Below are positions 18,841 to 27,942 of a stretch of 64,000 bases of DNA, piece by piece (the first letter of the stretch is position 1; each line of letters begins with the position of its first letter). The notes under the pieces are model-generated. The model searched no databases. It saw only the letters and a list, made by a program, of their open reading frames with translations, and was not told the DNA's origin. Both the position numbers and the translations under genes were made by a program. This DNA is from Pseudomonas sp. BGI-2 (GTDB taxonomy: Bacteria; Pseudomonadota; Gammaproteobacteria; Pseudomonadales; Pseudomonadaceae), in the NCBI RefSeq assembly GCF_004310295.1, contig NZ_SISB01000031.1:1-64000 (forward strand), given 5' to 3'.

Positions 18841-19035
18841 TCAGTCGACCACCAGATCAAGCATATGGACCACTTCCTGCTCGTTGAGCAGGCCTTTGCG
18901 CACCAGATTTTCTGCCAGCAGCGAAAGAAACTTGGCGCTGCGATGGCCTTCCAGGTGCTTGAGTTCGGTCAAAGCGTTGTACACCTTGCTGGAAGTGCAC
19001 AAGCCGACAATGCGGTGGGGGTTTTGCGTGGGCAT
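18841..19035 (-). CDS. small protein, 64 residues
   Basis: Unrecognised small helical protein (MPTQNPHRIVGLCTSSKVYN..., ending EQEVVHMLDLVVD) with an AAGGACG element before the ATG. Coding-like composition and a plausible ribosome-binding site support it. The C-terminal half, SLLAENLVRKGLLNEQEVVH, looks like a short helical pair. No function can be assigned. Confidence 0.6.
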   Translation of the reverse strand: MPTQNPHRIVGLCTSSKVYNALTELKHLEGHRSAKFLSLLAENLVRKGLLNEQEVVHMLDLVVD

Positions 19036-19321
19036 GAGGTCGTCCTTGTTTTTATCAACCTGTTATTTACGGACCGGTCCAAGCTTGCGGACCTGCCATG
19101 ACATAAATATGACCGTTTTTCCCGATACGGGGGAAGGGTGGTCGAGTCAATCTTGCCGACTTGCACTGCCAACACTGTCCCGACAGCGACCTTGACGCGA
19201 TTTTTCCAGACCTTCGCCGACGAACGGTCACAAAAAAGCCCCTCGCCACAGGTTCTCGCTCTACTGATGATTGTCATAAGTGAACAGCATTACGCTGACA
19301 AGGCGGGGCCTGATAAGTCTG

Positions 19322-19687
19322 TTACCAGCGGCCATAACCGTGGGGAGGGCCATAGTAACCACGCGGTGGACCGTAATAACCACGTGGCGGGCCGTAGTAA
19401 ACCGGTGGCGGCGCGTAGTAGACCGGTTGCTGCACGTAGACCGGTGCAGGCTGGTAATAAACCGGTGGCGGCTGTTGTATGTAAACCGGCTGTGGCTGGG
19501 CGTATACCGGTTGCTGTACATAGACAGGCCGGTTGCTGTTGATGATGGCCGAGCCGACGATTGCCGAACCAACGATCGCGCCAAATACCGCTGGACCCTG
19601 CCAGCCGTGACCGCCGCCAGCCTCTGCCTGCCCTGTAATAGCAAGAACACCGAGCAGCAAGGCAACTGTGGGGATTTTCCGGATCAT
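19322..19687 (-). CDS. secreted PY-rich repeat protein with glycine zipper
   Basis: A 121-residue exported protein: signal peptide (IRKIPTVALLLGVLAITGQA), a short Gly/Ala zipper-like segment (FGAIVGSAIVGSAI), then a tail made almost only of Pro, Tyr, Val and Gln repeats (VYVQQPVY, PPPVYY) ending in three YYGPP(R/H)GY units. The ATG at 19687 has GAGGA six bases upstream. Such proteins are usually envelope or surface-associated; the role here is unknown. Confidence 0.75.
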   Translation of the reverse strand: MIRKIPTVALLLGVLAITGQAEAGGGHGWQGPAVFGAIVGSAIVGSAIINSNRPVYVQQPVYAQPQPVYIQQPPPVYYQPAPVYVQQPVYYAPPPVYYGPPRGYYGPPRGYYGPPHGYGRW

Positions 19688-19933
19688 GATCATTCCTCGG
19701 TTCTTCGACCCGGCGCTTGCGTCTGCAATAGACCCAAGGATTGCCGCAGGGATACATCTAAGACAGCGGTTTTTTGAAAATCAGCACGGCCGTTGGGTAA
19801 ATTTTGTGTAAGGTCTGTACCGGCTTCTTTACGGCTCTTGCGAACCTGCGCAGGCACGCTGTCATGATCGATCAGAACGCGATGGAATGGCTAATCCCGT
19901 CCATCTGAAAGTGGTTATAGAAGGAGATGTTTC

Positions 19934-20752
19934 ATGCAGATGAACCCCAACAGAGACACCCAGCTGTGCATGTCGCTTTCCGGGCGTCCCGGCAATTTCG
20001 GCCTGCGGTTTCACAATCATCTGTATGAACAACTGGGCCTGAATTTCTACTACAAGGCGTTCAACAGTCAGGACTTGCCAGGTGCTGTTGGCGGCATTCG
20101 TGCACTGGGCATTCGTGGCTGTGGCGTGTCGATGCCGTTCAAGGAAGCCTGCATTACGCTGGTTGATGAACTGGACGCGTCCGCTGCGGCCATTCAATCG
20201 ATCAATACCATCGTCAACACCGATGGCCACCTCAAGGCCTACAACACCGATTACATCGCCATCGCCCAGCTGCTTGAAACCCATCAGGTGCCGAAGGAAT
20301 CGACCTTTGCCCTGCGCGGCAGCGGCGGCATGGCCAAGGCCGTGGCCAGTGCCCTGCGCGATGGCGGCTATAAAAATGGCCTGATCGTGGCCCGTAACGA
20401 GCGCGCCGGACGTGCGTTGGCTGAATCGCTGGGTTATCAGTGGCAAGCGGAACTGGGCACGCAGCGCCCACAGATGTTGATCAACGTTACGCCGATTGGC
20501 ATGAGTGGCGGACCTGAGGCCGATCAACTGGCGTTCGACGCTGAAACCATTGCTGCTGCGGAGACGGTCTTCGATGTGGTGGCGATTCCCTCGGAAACAC
20601 CGCTGATCGTGCGTGGTCGTGCCGAGGGGAAACGCGTTATTACCGGACTGGAAGTGATCGCAATCCAGGCGCTTGAGCAGTTTGTCCTGTACACCGGCGT
20701 ACGGCCGACGGATGAGCAGTTTCATAAAGCGGTGGAGTTTGCCCGTAGCTGA
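19934..20752 (+). CDS. shikimate dehydrogenase-like protein (AroE paralogue)
   Basis: A 272-residue member of the shikimate dehydrogenase family, closest in style to the SDH-like group rather than canonical AroE. The N-terminal Ser pair (MSLSG), Lys70 (MPFKEA), Asn91 and Asp106 (YNTDY) of the substrate site are present. The nucleotide-binding loop is GSGGMAKA instead of the usual GAGGA form. A strong AAGGAG precedes the ATG. Possible substrates include shikimate, quinate or an unrelated hydroxy acid. No aromatic pathway genes are adjacent. Confidence 0.88.
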   Translation: MQMNPNRDTQLCMSLSGRPGNFGLRFHNHLYEQLGLNFYYKAFNSQDLPGAVGGIRALGIRGCGVSMPFKEACITLVDELDASAAAIQSINTIVNTDGHLKAYNTDYIAIAQLLETHQVPKESTFALRGSGGMAKAVASALRDGGYKNGLIVARNERAGRALAESLGYQWQAELGTQRPQMLINVTPIGMSGGPEADQLAFDAETIAAAETVFDVVAIPSETPLIVRGRAEGKRVITGLEVIAIQALEQFVLYTGVRPTDEQFHKAVEFARS

Positions 20753-20785
20753 TCAGTCAGGTTGTCTGTTGACTGTACCGGCCCC

Positions 20786-20879
20786 TTCGCGAGCAAGCCC
20801 GCTTCCACAGTAGATCGGCGCCGTAAACAAACTTTGTGATTGGCGGAGAACCCCTGTGGGAGCGGGCTTGCTCGCGAAT
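20786..20879. repeat. REP inverted pair (class A)
   Basis: Arms TTCGCGAGCAAGCCCGCTTC and TGTGGGAGCGGGCTTGCTCG in tail-out order around a spacer of about 45 bases. The left arm has one substitution in the stem. Confidence 0.88.
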
Positions 20880-20997
20880 GCCGCAACTCGGTCTCCGGGC
20901 TAGCCCATTCGGTTGCCGCAACATTCCCCGCCTATACTCCTCGCCAGCAAGCAAAGACTTGCCCCCCCCCAACAAACAAACCGTGACCGAGGTTTCC

Positions 20998-21516
20998 ATG
21001 CATCCCCCCATTCTCAACCTGAATCAGGTCGAACTCGAACCGTTGCCCGAAGCCCTGGCGCCCACCGGTGAAACCGCCAACCGCTATCAGCAGAGAATGG
21101 CCCGCGTCGGTCAGCAGCTGGGGGCTCAGAAACTGGGATATCGCCTATATGTGCTGGAACCCGGCATGCGTGGCAGCCCGTTTCACAGTCATCGGGTCAA
21201 CGAGGAGATGTTTTACGTCGTGGCCGGGGAAGGGGAGGTTCGCCTCGGTGCAGAACGTTTTCCGATCCGCGCCGGTGACGTGATCGCGTGCCCGCCGGGC
21301 GGTCCTGAAGCCGCGCACCAGATCATCAACAACAGCAATGGCGAACTGCGCTACCTGGCGGTCAGCACCCAGCAATCGCCGGAGATTTGCGAGTACCCGG
21401 ATTCCGGCAAATACGCTGTGATGGACGACTTCATGGTCGACGCCGAAGGCAATGCCTCAGGCTTCGTCGCCATCGCCCGACCGGGTGACGGCGTGGATTA
21501 CTGGGATGGCGAATAA
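20998..21516 (+). CDS. cupin domain protein
   Basis: A 172-residue single-domain cupin. Motif 1 is clear (FHSHRVNEEMFYVVAGEGEV, metal ligands H-x-H and E) and motif 2 appears as GDVIACPPGGPEAAHQ. Such proteins range from isomerases to dioxygenases and sugar-binding factors; the reaction cannot be predicted. The ATG at 20998 has GAGG at 20989-20992; a GTG at 20983 is less likely. Confidence 0.88.
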   Translation: MHPPILNLNQVELEPLPEALAPTGETANRYQQRMARVGQQLGAQKLGYRLYVLEPGMRGSPFHSHRVNEEMFYVVAGEGEVRLGAERFPIRAGDVIACPPGGPEAAHQIINNSNGELRYLAVSTQQSPEICEYPDSGKYAVMDDFMVDAEGNASGFVAIARPGDGVDYWDGE

Positions 21517-21540
21517 CCTTCCAGGCATGGCGCGGATCCC

Positions 21541-21687
21541 TGTAGCCGTTGCCGAGCTTGCGAGGCTGCGTCCGGCTGCGCAGCAGTCGTTAAATCATGC
21601 GCTGCGGAGTGTCAGGTAAATCTTGCTTACCGGGTTTACGACTGCTGCGCAGCCGGACGCAGCCTCGCAGGCTCGACAGCTGCTACA
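21541..21687. repeat. long REP pair (class B variant)
   Basis: Inverted GAGGCTGCGTCCGGCTGCGC arms bounded by TGTAGCCGTTGCCGAG and CTCGACAGCTGCTACA, around GCGCTGCGGAGTGTCAGGTA. Located between the convergent cupin and yceH genes. Confidence 0.88.
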
Positions 21688-21701
21688 GGGGATCGCGTTG
21701 G

Positions 21702-22349
21702 TTATTCGAGGCGGGCCAGGCGTTCTTCCAGCGCTGCAATCCGCGCTTCAAGCTCTTCGATCCGCTCAACCGACACGCCGCTGCCGGCACCGCGTTCAGC
21801 CGGGTTTTGCCGGGCCGCAAGGATGACCTCGATATCCGCCGGATCACCCAACGCATGCATATAGCGGTCTTCTCGCTGCCCGGCCTGACGTGGAATCAAC
21901 AACGCCAGACCACGAGCAATCAAGCGCTCCAGTTGATGCACAACCTGTTCGGCGTCTTCAAAATCATGCATGCGGCCACTGCGGGTCAGCAGTTCATTGA
22001 CCGTCTGCGGACCGCGCAGAAATAGAAGCCCCGCCAGAATCACCTGTGCCGGCACCAGTTCCAGCGCCTTGTCGACCTTATGTTCCCAGCGATCGGCACG
22101 GCTGCCCATCACCAGTTTGGTAAAGCCGCGACCTTCAAGGGCGCGCAGGCTCTGGCCGACCTGACCCTGGGTGAGGTTCATCACCGGTTCGCGACTGGTT
22201 TTCTGGTTGCAGGCAATCACCAGCGCATTAAGGGTCAACGGATACGTTTCCGGGCTGGTGGCCTGCTTCTCGATCAACGAGCCCAGAATGCGGATTTCCG
22301 CGCTGTTGAGCCGCGGCTCGTCGAAGGTCGTTTCTTGCTCAGTGCTCAT
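21702..22349 (-). CDS. yceH: YceH family (DUF480) protein
   Basis: A 215-residue protein made of two winged-helix repeats (LNSAEIRILGSLIEKQATSP... and ELVPAQVILAGLLFLRGPQT) with a C-terminal coiled-coil tail (VERIEELEARIAALEERLAR). The family is conserved in proteobacteria; the fold suggests nucleic-acid binding, and the role is unresolved. The length matches E. coli YceH. Confidence 0.9.
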   Translation of the reverse strand: MSTEQETTFDEPRLNSAEIRILGSLIEKQATSPETYPLTLNALVIACNQKTSREPVMNLTQGQVGQSLRALEGRGFTKLVMGSRADRWEHKVDKALELVPAQVILAGLLFLRGPQTVNELLTRSGRMHDFEDAEQVVHQLERLIARGLALLIPRQAGQREDRYMHALGDPADIEVILAARQNPAERGAGSGVSVERIEELEARIAALEERLARLE

Positions 22350-22488
22350 CGCGCTTTTCCCTATGCAGTCGAAGCATGCAGTCGAAGCCGCCTAGCCTAA
22401 TCCTTGCTGGATAAAAGACAAGCCGCAGGAGGGGCGGGCATGGCTATAATCGGCCCACGTTTCCCTCCTGTCACCACACGAGACTGTT

Positions 22489-22998
22489 ATGACTATTTCC
22501 CTGTATGCCGCTTCCGTTCCGGTTTTCAAACAAATGCTCAGCGCCCTGAGCGACGTTCTGAACAAGGCTGAAGCCCACGCTACCGCCAAGAACATTGACC
22601 CGAACGCGTTCCTGCAAGCCCGCCTGTACCCGGACATGTTCCCGCTGGTGCGTCAGGTGCAGATCGCCGTTGATTTCGCCAAAGGCGTTTCCTCGCGTCT
22701 GGCCGAGATCGAAGTGCCGAAATATGACGACACCGAAACCACCTTCGCCGAACTGCAAGCTTTGATCGCCAAGGTCCTGGCTTACATCGGCGAGATCAAA
22801 CCTGAGCAGATCGACGGAAAGGAAGGCATCGAGATCGTGACTCGTCCAGGCACGCCGAAAGAGAAGCGCTTCAGTGGACAGGCTTACTTGTTGACCTACG
22901 GCCTGCCGCAGTTCTTCTTCCACGTCACCACCGCTTACGCATTGCTGCGTCACAACGGTGTTGAAGTGGGCAAGCGCGATTACATGGGCGCGTTCTAA
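22489..22998 (+). CDS. DUF1993 family protein
   Basis: A 169-residue protein with the DUF1993 pattern: FKQMLSALSDVLNKAEAHA at the start and FHVTTAYALLRHNGVEVGKR at the end, which resembles the DinB-like four-helix bundle. The function is unknown. It has its own strong terminator and an upstream gap shared with the divergent yceH gene. Confidence 0.88.
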   Translation: MTISLYAASVPVFKQMLSALSDVLNKAEAHATAKNIDPNAFLQARLYPDMFPLVRQVQIAVDFAKGVSSRLAEIEVPKYDDTETTFAELQALIAKVLAYIGEIKPEQIDGKEGIEIVTRPGTPKEKRFSGQAYLLTYGLPQFFFHVTTAYALLRHNGVEVGKRDYMGAF

Positions 22999-23012
22999 AC
23001 CGCCCCGCGCAC

Positions 23013-23057
23013 TAAAAAGCCCGCCAAGGTGCAAGCCTTGGCGGGCTTTTTGTTTTT
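23013..23057 (+). terminator. strong rho-independent terminator
   Basis: Perfect stem AAAAGCCCGCCAAGG / CCTTGGCGGGCTTTT with a TGCAAG-type loop and long T run, after the DUF1993 gene; the A run on the left makes it bidirectional. Confidence 0.93.
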
Positions 23058-23063
23058 GCCCTC

Positions 23064-23131
23064 TGTAGGAGCCAGGCTTGCCGGCGAAGGCGATTATGAG
23101 GACGCCTTCGCCGGCAAGCCTGGCTCCTACA
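23064..23131. repeat. REP inverted pair (class A variant)
   Basis: Arms TGTAGGAGCCAGGCTTGCCG and complement with only about a 12-base centre, so the whole unit can form one long hairpin of roughly 28 base pairs. Confidence 0.9.
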
Positions 23132-23141
23132 AGGGGCGGTG

Positions 23142-24374
23142 TTACGCCAGGCGTTCGGCTTTCGCGTCTTCACCCAGGCACGCAGCAGCAGTGAACAGCA
23201 CATCGGTGGACGAGTTCAGCGCGGTCTCCGCCGAATCCTGCAACACACCAATAATGAAACCGACCGCCACCACCTGCATGGCGATTTCACTCGGAATGCC
23301 AAACAGGCTGCACGCCAGCGGAATCAGCAACAACGAACCGCCGGCTACACCCGAAGCGCCACACGCACAGATCGCCGCCACCACACTGAGCAGAATGGCG
23401 GTCGGAATATCCACGGCGATGCCCAGGGTATGCACGGCCGCCAGCGTCAGCACGGTAATGGTGATCGCCGCGCCGGCCATGTTGATGGTGGCGCCGAGCG
23501 GAATCGACACCGAGTAAGTGTCTTCGTGCAGGCCCAGGCGCTTGCTCAATTCCAGGTTGACCGGAATGTTAGCCGCCGAGCTGCGGGTGAAGAACGCGGT
23601 GATGCCGCTTTCCCGCAGGCAGGTCAGCACCAGCGGATACGGATTGCGACGCAGTTTCCAGAACACGATCACCGGGTTCATCACCAGCGCCACGAACAGC
23701 ATGCAGCCCAGTAGCACGGCCAGCAGATGCATGTAACCGAGCAACGCGCCGAAGCCGGACGTGGCGAGGGTCGACGCGACGAGGCCGAAGATCCCCAGCG
23801 GCGCGAACCGAATCACCAGGCGCACGATCAGGGTCACACCATTGGACAAGTCGCCGAGCACCTCACGAGTGGTGTCACCGGCATGGCGAATCGCAACGCC
23901 CATGCCGATCGCCCAGGCCAGAATGCCGATGAAATTGGCGTTCATCAGCGCGCTGACCGGATTGTCGACCACGCTGAGCAGCAAACTTTGTAGCACTTCG
24001 CTGATGCCGCCCGGCGCGGTCACCGCGACGTCCTGTGTGGCCAATACCAGGCTGGAGGGAAACAACGTACTGGCAACCACCGCCACGACCGCGGCGGCAA
24101 ACGTGCCCAGCAGGTACAAGAACAGAATCGGCCGGATGTGGGTTTCCTGGCCGTGCTTATGGTTGGCGATCGAGGCCATGACCAGCACGAACACCAGAAT
24201 CGGCGCGACGGCTTTCAGCGCCGAAACGAAGACCTTGCCGATGAACGCCGTGGACTTCGCCACGTCCGGCGCGAACAGTGCCAGGGCAATCCCGGCGATC
24301 AGGCCGATGATGATTTGCGAGACCAGGCTCAAGCGTTTCAAGCGTTGCAATAGCGAAGGGGATGAAGCAGTCAT
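23142..24374 (-). CDS. sstT: serine/threonine:sodium symporter
   Basis: A 410-residue dicarboxylate/amino-acid:cation symporter family protein matching SstT, which imports serine and threonine with sodium. It shows about eight to nine membrane segments, the family serine-rich hairpin (FFTRSSAANIPVNLEL) and the motif SIPLGATINMAGAAITI. Full length compared with E. coli SstT (about 414). Single gene. Confidence 0.95.
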   Translation of the reverse strand: MTASSPSLLQRLKRLSLVSQIIIGLIAGIALALFAPDVAKSTAFIGKVFVSALKAVAPILVFVLVMASIANHKHGQETHIRPILFLYLLGTFAAAVVAVVASTLFPSSLVLATQDVAVTAPGGISEVLQSLLLSVVDNPVSALMNANFIGILAWAIGMGVAIRHAGDTTREVLGDLSNGVTLIVRLVIRFAPLGIFGLVASTLATSGFGALLGYMHLLAVLLGCMLFVALVMNPVIVFWKLRRNPYPLVLTCLRESGITAFFTRSSAANIPVNLELSKRLGLHEDTYSVSIPLGATINMAGAAITITVLTLAAVHTLGIAVDIPTAILLSVVAAICACGASGVAGGSLLLIPLACSLFGIPSEIAMQVVAVGFIIGVLQDSAETALNSSTDVLFTAAACLGEDAKAERLA

Positions 24375-24654
24375 AAAACGGCATCTCTGATTATTAGGTG
24401 CGGGGGTGTCGCGACATCGCGGCCATTAAAGGGCGGATGAACAGGGTGTACGAATCGCAGGGCGCGGACTTTATCACAGCGTGGTCTTCATCCTTCAGAC
24501 CTGTGACGATCTGTCGCCCGCGTGATCAACGAGATCGGCAGGTTCGTGCAACCCTGATCGGAAACACTCTGTTAACATTGCGCATCCTCATTTTCAAGTC
24601 ATGCCAGTGGGCCTTCGGGCTATCGCTGGTGTCGTCGTTTTTCTGGAGTTCTGC

Positions 24655-25809
24655 ATGCTGTTGCCCATCCTTCTGTTGTCGGCCGCCGGTTTTACCGTGC
24701 TGACCACGGAATTCATCATCGTCGGCCTGTTGCCGGCGATTGCCCGAGACCTTGAAGTCAGCATTCCCCAGGCGGGTTTGCTGGTCACCTTGTTCGCCTT
24801 CACCGTTGCGGCGTTCGGGCCGTTCCTGACCGCGTACTTCGCCAGGTTCGAGCGGCGCAAGCTGTTCATCTCGGTGCTGATCATGTTCGGTCTGGCCAAC
24901 ACCCTTGCGGCGTTTGCGCCGAACATCTGGGTGATGTCCGTCGCCCGGCTGATCCCCGCGCTGGGGCTGCCGGTGTTCTGGGCGCTGGCCAGTGAAACCG
25001 CCGTGGACATCGTCGGGCCGGACTACGCCGGTCGGGCCATCGCCAAGATCGGTTTTGGCATCGTCTGCGCCACGGTGTTCGGCATTCCTGTCGGCACACT
25101 GATTTCCGACGCGTTCGGCTGGCGCAGTGCCTTTGGCATTCTGGCGGTGATCGCGTTTGCCAAGGCGTTGCTGCTGTTTATCTACCTGCCGAAAACCAAC
25201 CTGCATCAGCACCAGGTGAGCTTCCGTTCGCAGTTCAAGATCCTGCGCAGCCCGTTGATGCTGGGGCATGTGTTGCTGTCGGTCCTGGTGTTCAGCGGCA
25301 TGTTCACCGCTTACACCTACCTCGCGGATATCCTTGAACGCCTCGCCGGTTTCAACGGCACGGTGGTCGGCTGGTGCTTGATGGGCTTTGGCGCGGTCGG
25401 TTTGATCGGCAACTCATTGGGCGGTCGCGCGGTGGACCGTCATCCGCTGATCGCCTCGATGATGTTCTGCGCGTTCATGATCGCCGGCATGGTGGCGTTG
25501 GTGCCGAACATTCATTCGCCGCTCGGTCTGGCGGCGGCGATGGGGATCTGGGGCGTGACCCAGGCCGCGTTGTTCCTGGTCAGCCATGTGCGATTGATGA
25601 AGGCGGCGCCCGAGGCTCCGGCCTTTGCCGCGTCGCTGAACATTGCCGGGGCCAACCTCGGCATCGGTCTGGGCGCGATGGTCGGCGGACGCGTGATTGA
25701 CAGCGTTGGCCTGGGCGGGCTGGGTTTTGCGGCGGCGGTTTTTATCCTGGTTTCGATTCTCCTGGCCATGGCGCTGATGACCATGAAGCCGCGCGAAGTC
25801 TGCGCCTGA
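24655..25809 (+). CDS. MFS transporter, DHA1 type
   Basis: A 384-residue major facilitator protein with twelve predicted membrane segments and the N-terminal pattern of arabinose/drug efflux types (AAGFTVLTTEFIIVGLLPAI, then RRKLF in loop 2-3). The ATG at 24655 is preceded by GGAG; the frame itself begins at 24601. Its substrate cannot be read from sequence. It ends four bases before the convergent nhaR gene. Confidence 0.9.
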   Translation: MLLPILLLSAAGFTVLTTEFIIVGLLPAIARDLEVSIPQAGLLVTLFAFTVAAFGPFLTAYFARFERRKLFISVLIMFGLANTLAAFAPNIWVMSVARLIPALGLPVFWALASETAVDIVGPDYAGRAIAKIGFGIVCATVFGIPVGTLISDAFGWRSAFGILAVIAFAKALLLFIYLPKTNLHQHQVSFRSQFKILRSPLMLGHVLLSVLVFSGMFTAYTYLADILERLAGFNGTVVGWCLMGFGAVGLIGNSLGGRAVDRHPLIASMMFCAFMIAGMVALVPNIHSPLGLAAAMGIWGVTQAALFLVSHVRLMKAAPEAPAFAASLNIAGANLGIGLGAMVGGRVIDSVGLGGLGFAAAVFILVSILLAMALMTMKPREVCA

Positions 25810-25813
25810 CCCT

Positions 25814-26713
25814 TCACAGCTCGGTGAACAGTTCGCGTCGGGCACCTTCGGTAATCGCCACAATGCCGGGGTGCTTGACCTTGCGTTCCACCGAAATGGC
25901 GTAGAACGACTCCGTCACGGCATCGGTCTGGCCAATCAACTCCACGCCATACTGGCGTTTCACTTCGTCGGCAATCACACTCGGGCCGATGAAAATTCCG
26001 CTGCCGGATTGACCGAAAGCCTGCATCAGCGCGCTGTCGTCGAATTCGCCGACGATGCGCGGCTGGATCTGCTGTTCGGCAAACCAGCGTTGCAAACGGC
26101 TGCGTACCACGGTTTCCGGCCCAGGAATCAGCAGCGGTGCGCCGTGCAGGCTGCGCGGGAAATCCTGACCGTACTGCGCCGCCAGTTCAGCGGTGGCAAA
26201 GAAACTGATCCCGCATTCACCGAGTTTCTGGCTGTAACCCTTGATGTCCAGGTGCGATGGCATCGGGCTGTCGGAAATCACCAGGTCGAGGCGCTGGATC
26301 GCCAGGTCGGCGAGCAAACGTTCGAGTTTGTCTTCGCGACAGGTGATGCGCAGCGGTTCACTCAATTCCATGGTCGGCGCAATCAGGCGATAGACGATGG
26401 ATTTGGGCACCACATCCGCCACGCCAACCCGAAACAGGATCTGCTGTTCGTTGGGTTGCGCCCGCAGCATCAACTCCAGTTCGCCACCCAGCTGAAACAT
26501 TTGCTCGGCGTAGGGCAGGGTTTGACGCCCGGCCTCCGTCAGCTCAAGCTGCCGGCCGACGCGTCGGAACAGCTCGATGCCATAGGTTTGTTCGAGCAAG
26601 GAAATCTGCCCGCTGATGGTCTGCGGCGTCAGGTTCAGCTGCTCACAGGCGCGCACGATGCTGCCGGTCTTGGCCACCACCCAGAAGTAATGCAATTGCC
26701 GATAGTTGAGCAT
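25814..26713 (-). CDS. nhaR: LysR-type regulator NhaR
   Basis: A 299-residue LysR regulator whose N-terminus (NYRQLHYFWVVAKTGSIVRA, TPQTISGQISLLEQ) is characteristic of NhaR, which in E. coli activates the Na+/H+ antiporter gene nhaA and other stress genes in response to sodium. No nhaA lies in this window, so it acts at a distance or has another target. A small lipoprotein gene is divergent 135 bases upstream. Confidence 0.88.
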   Translation of the reverse strand: MLNYRQLHYFWVVAKTGSIVRACEQLNLTPQTISGQISLLEQTYGIELFRRVGRQLELTEAGRQTLPYAEQMFQLGGELELMLRAQPNEQQILFRVGVADVVPKSIVYRLIAPTMELSEPLRITCREDKLERLLADLAIQRLDLVISDSPMPSHLDIKGYSQKLGECGISFFATAELAAQYGQDFPRSLHGAPLLIPGPETVVRSRLQRWFAEQQIQPRIVGEFDDSALMQAFGQSGSGIFIGPSVIADEVKRQYGVELIGQTDAVTESFYAISVERKVKHPGIVAITEGARRELFTEL

Positions 26714-26848
26714 GACGACCTACAGTTCGTGAAAAACGAAGTATAACCGCTGAAAATACGAATTTTCCTGAAGTGTTTGCCTCCCTAGAATGCCTCGCTA
26801 TCAACGGGCCATCGTTTCGGCCCGTTTTGTTCTATCGAGGAAAGCATC

Positions 26849-27091
26849 ATGAAGCTTAAAACCACGGCGCTGTTGATTACGTCTTTGCTGGTATTGGCCG
26901 GTTGCGACCAGGCCGAGAAGAGCGCACAGCAATTGATGGGCAAGGCCGCCGAAACCGCCAAACAAGCGATCGACGACACCCACAAAGCCGCCGAACAAGC
27001 GATCAGCGATGCCACCGGCGGACTGATCAGCAAGAAAGAATCATCGAGCGAAGACGAGCAGAAAACCGAATCTTCGTCCCAGGAAATCTAA
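26849..27091 (+). CDS. small lipoprotein
   Basis: An 80-residue lipoprotein: signal KLKTTALLITSLLVLAGC with the lipidated Cys at residue 19, then an Ala/Lys/Glu-rich amphipathic helix (EKSAQQLMGKAAETAKQA...), and a Ser/Glu tail. It resembles other small helical envelope lipoproteins; function unknown. AGGAAAG precedes the ATG. It lies 26 bases upstream of terC and may be in the same transcript. Confidence 0.82.
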   Translation: MKLKTTALLITSLLVLAGCDQAEKSAQQLMGKAAETAKQAIDDTHKAAEQAISDATGGLISKKESSSEDEQKTESSSQEI

Positions 27092-27117
27092 ACCGTTTAA
27101 CGAGTCAGGACTGACCC

Positions 27118-27867
27118 ATGGAATACCTTTTAGAACTTGCTGCAAGCCCCACTGCCTGGGTCGCCCTGGCCACGCTGATCGTCATGGAAATCGTACTCGG
27201 CATCGATAACCTGATCTTCATCTCGATCCTGACCAACAAGCTGCCCGAGCAGCATCGGCAGAAAGCACGCCGCATCGGGATCGGCATGGCGTTGATTCTG
27301 CGACTGGGCCTGCTGAGCACCATTGCGTTCATCGTTCAGTTGACGGAGCCGGTGATCGATATTCTCGGCCACGCGTTCTCCTGGAAGGACATGATCCTGA
27401 TCGCTGGTGGCCTGTTCCTGTTGTGGAAGGCGACGACCGAGATCCATCACAGCATGGACCCGGCACCGGATGATCCGAAGTCGGCGACCTCGACTGTGAC
27501 CCTGGGCTTTGCTGCTGCGATCGGTCAGATCCTGATGCTGGACATGGTGTTCTCCATCGACAGCATCATTACCGCAGTGGGCATGACCGAGCACTTGCCG
27601 ATCATGATCATCGCCGTGGTGGTGTCGGTGCTGGTGATGTTGCTGGCGGCTGACCCTCTGGCCAAGTTCATCAACGACAACCCGACGGTGGTGATGCTGG
27701 CGCTGGGCTTCCTGATCATGATCGGCATGACGCTGATCGCTGAAGGTTTCGGTGCCCATGTGCCTAAGGGCTACGTCTACGCCGCCATGGCCTTCTCGGC
27801 GACGATCGAGGGGTTGAACATGATGTCGCGTCGGGCCAAGCAGAAGAAAATAGCGGCTGAAGCTTAA
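27118..27867 (+). CDS. TerC family membrane protein
   Basis: A 249-residue integral membrane protein of the TerC/YoaE family: EIVLGIDNLIFISILTNKLP with the conserved acidic residues in membrane segments, and FSIDSIITAVGMTEH in the second half. Relatives are linked to tellurite resistance and manganese export. About seven membrane segments. No ter operon is present. Terminated at 27880. Confidence 0.92.
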   Translation: MEYLLELAASPTAWVALATLIVMEIVLGIDNLIFISILTNKLPEQHRQKARRIGIGMALILRLGLLSTIAFIVQLTEPVIDILGHAFSWKDMILIAGGLFLLWKATTEIHHSMDPAPDDPKSATSTVTLGFAAAIGQILMLDMVFSIDSIITAVGMTEHLPIMIIAVVVSVLVMLLAADPLAKFINDNPTVVMLALGFLIMIGMTLIAEGFGAHVPKGYVYAAMAFSATIEGLNMMSRRAKQKKIAAEA

Positions 27868-27879
27868 CCGGCGATAAAC

Positions 27880-27926
27880 GAAACGGCCGCCTGCGCTCGA
27901 AAGAGCCCAGGCGGCCGTTTTTGTTT
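27880..27926 (+). terminator. rho-independent terminator
   Basis: Stem AACGGCCGCCTG / CAGGCGGCCGTT with an inner GCTC/GAGC pair and a TTTTTGTTT run, after the terC-type gene. Confidence 0.93.
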
Positions 27927-27942
27927 ATGAATTCGAAATAGG

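Noticed and set aside
19138..19777. Plus-strand Arg/Val/Ala-repeat frames over the PY-rich gene
   Set aside because: The repetition simply mirrors the repeats of the minus-strand gene, which has a signal peptide and ribosome-binding site.
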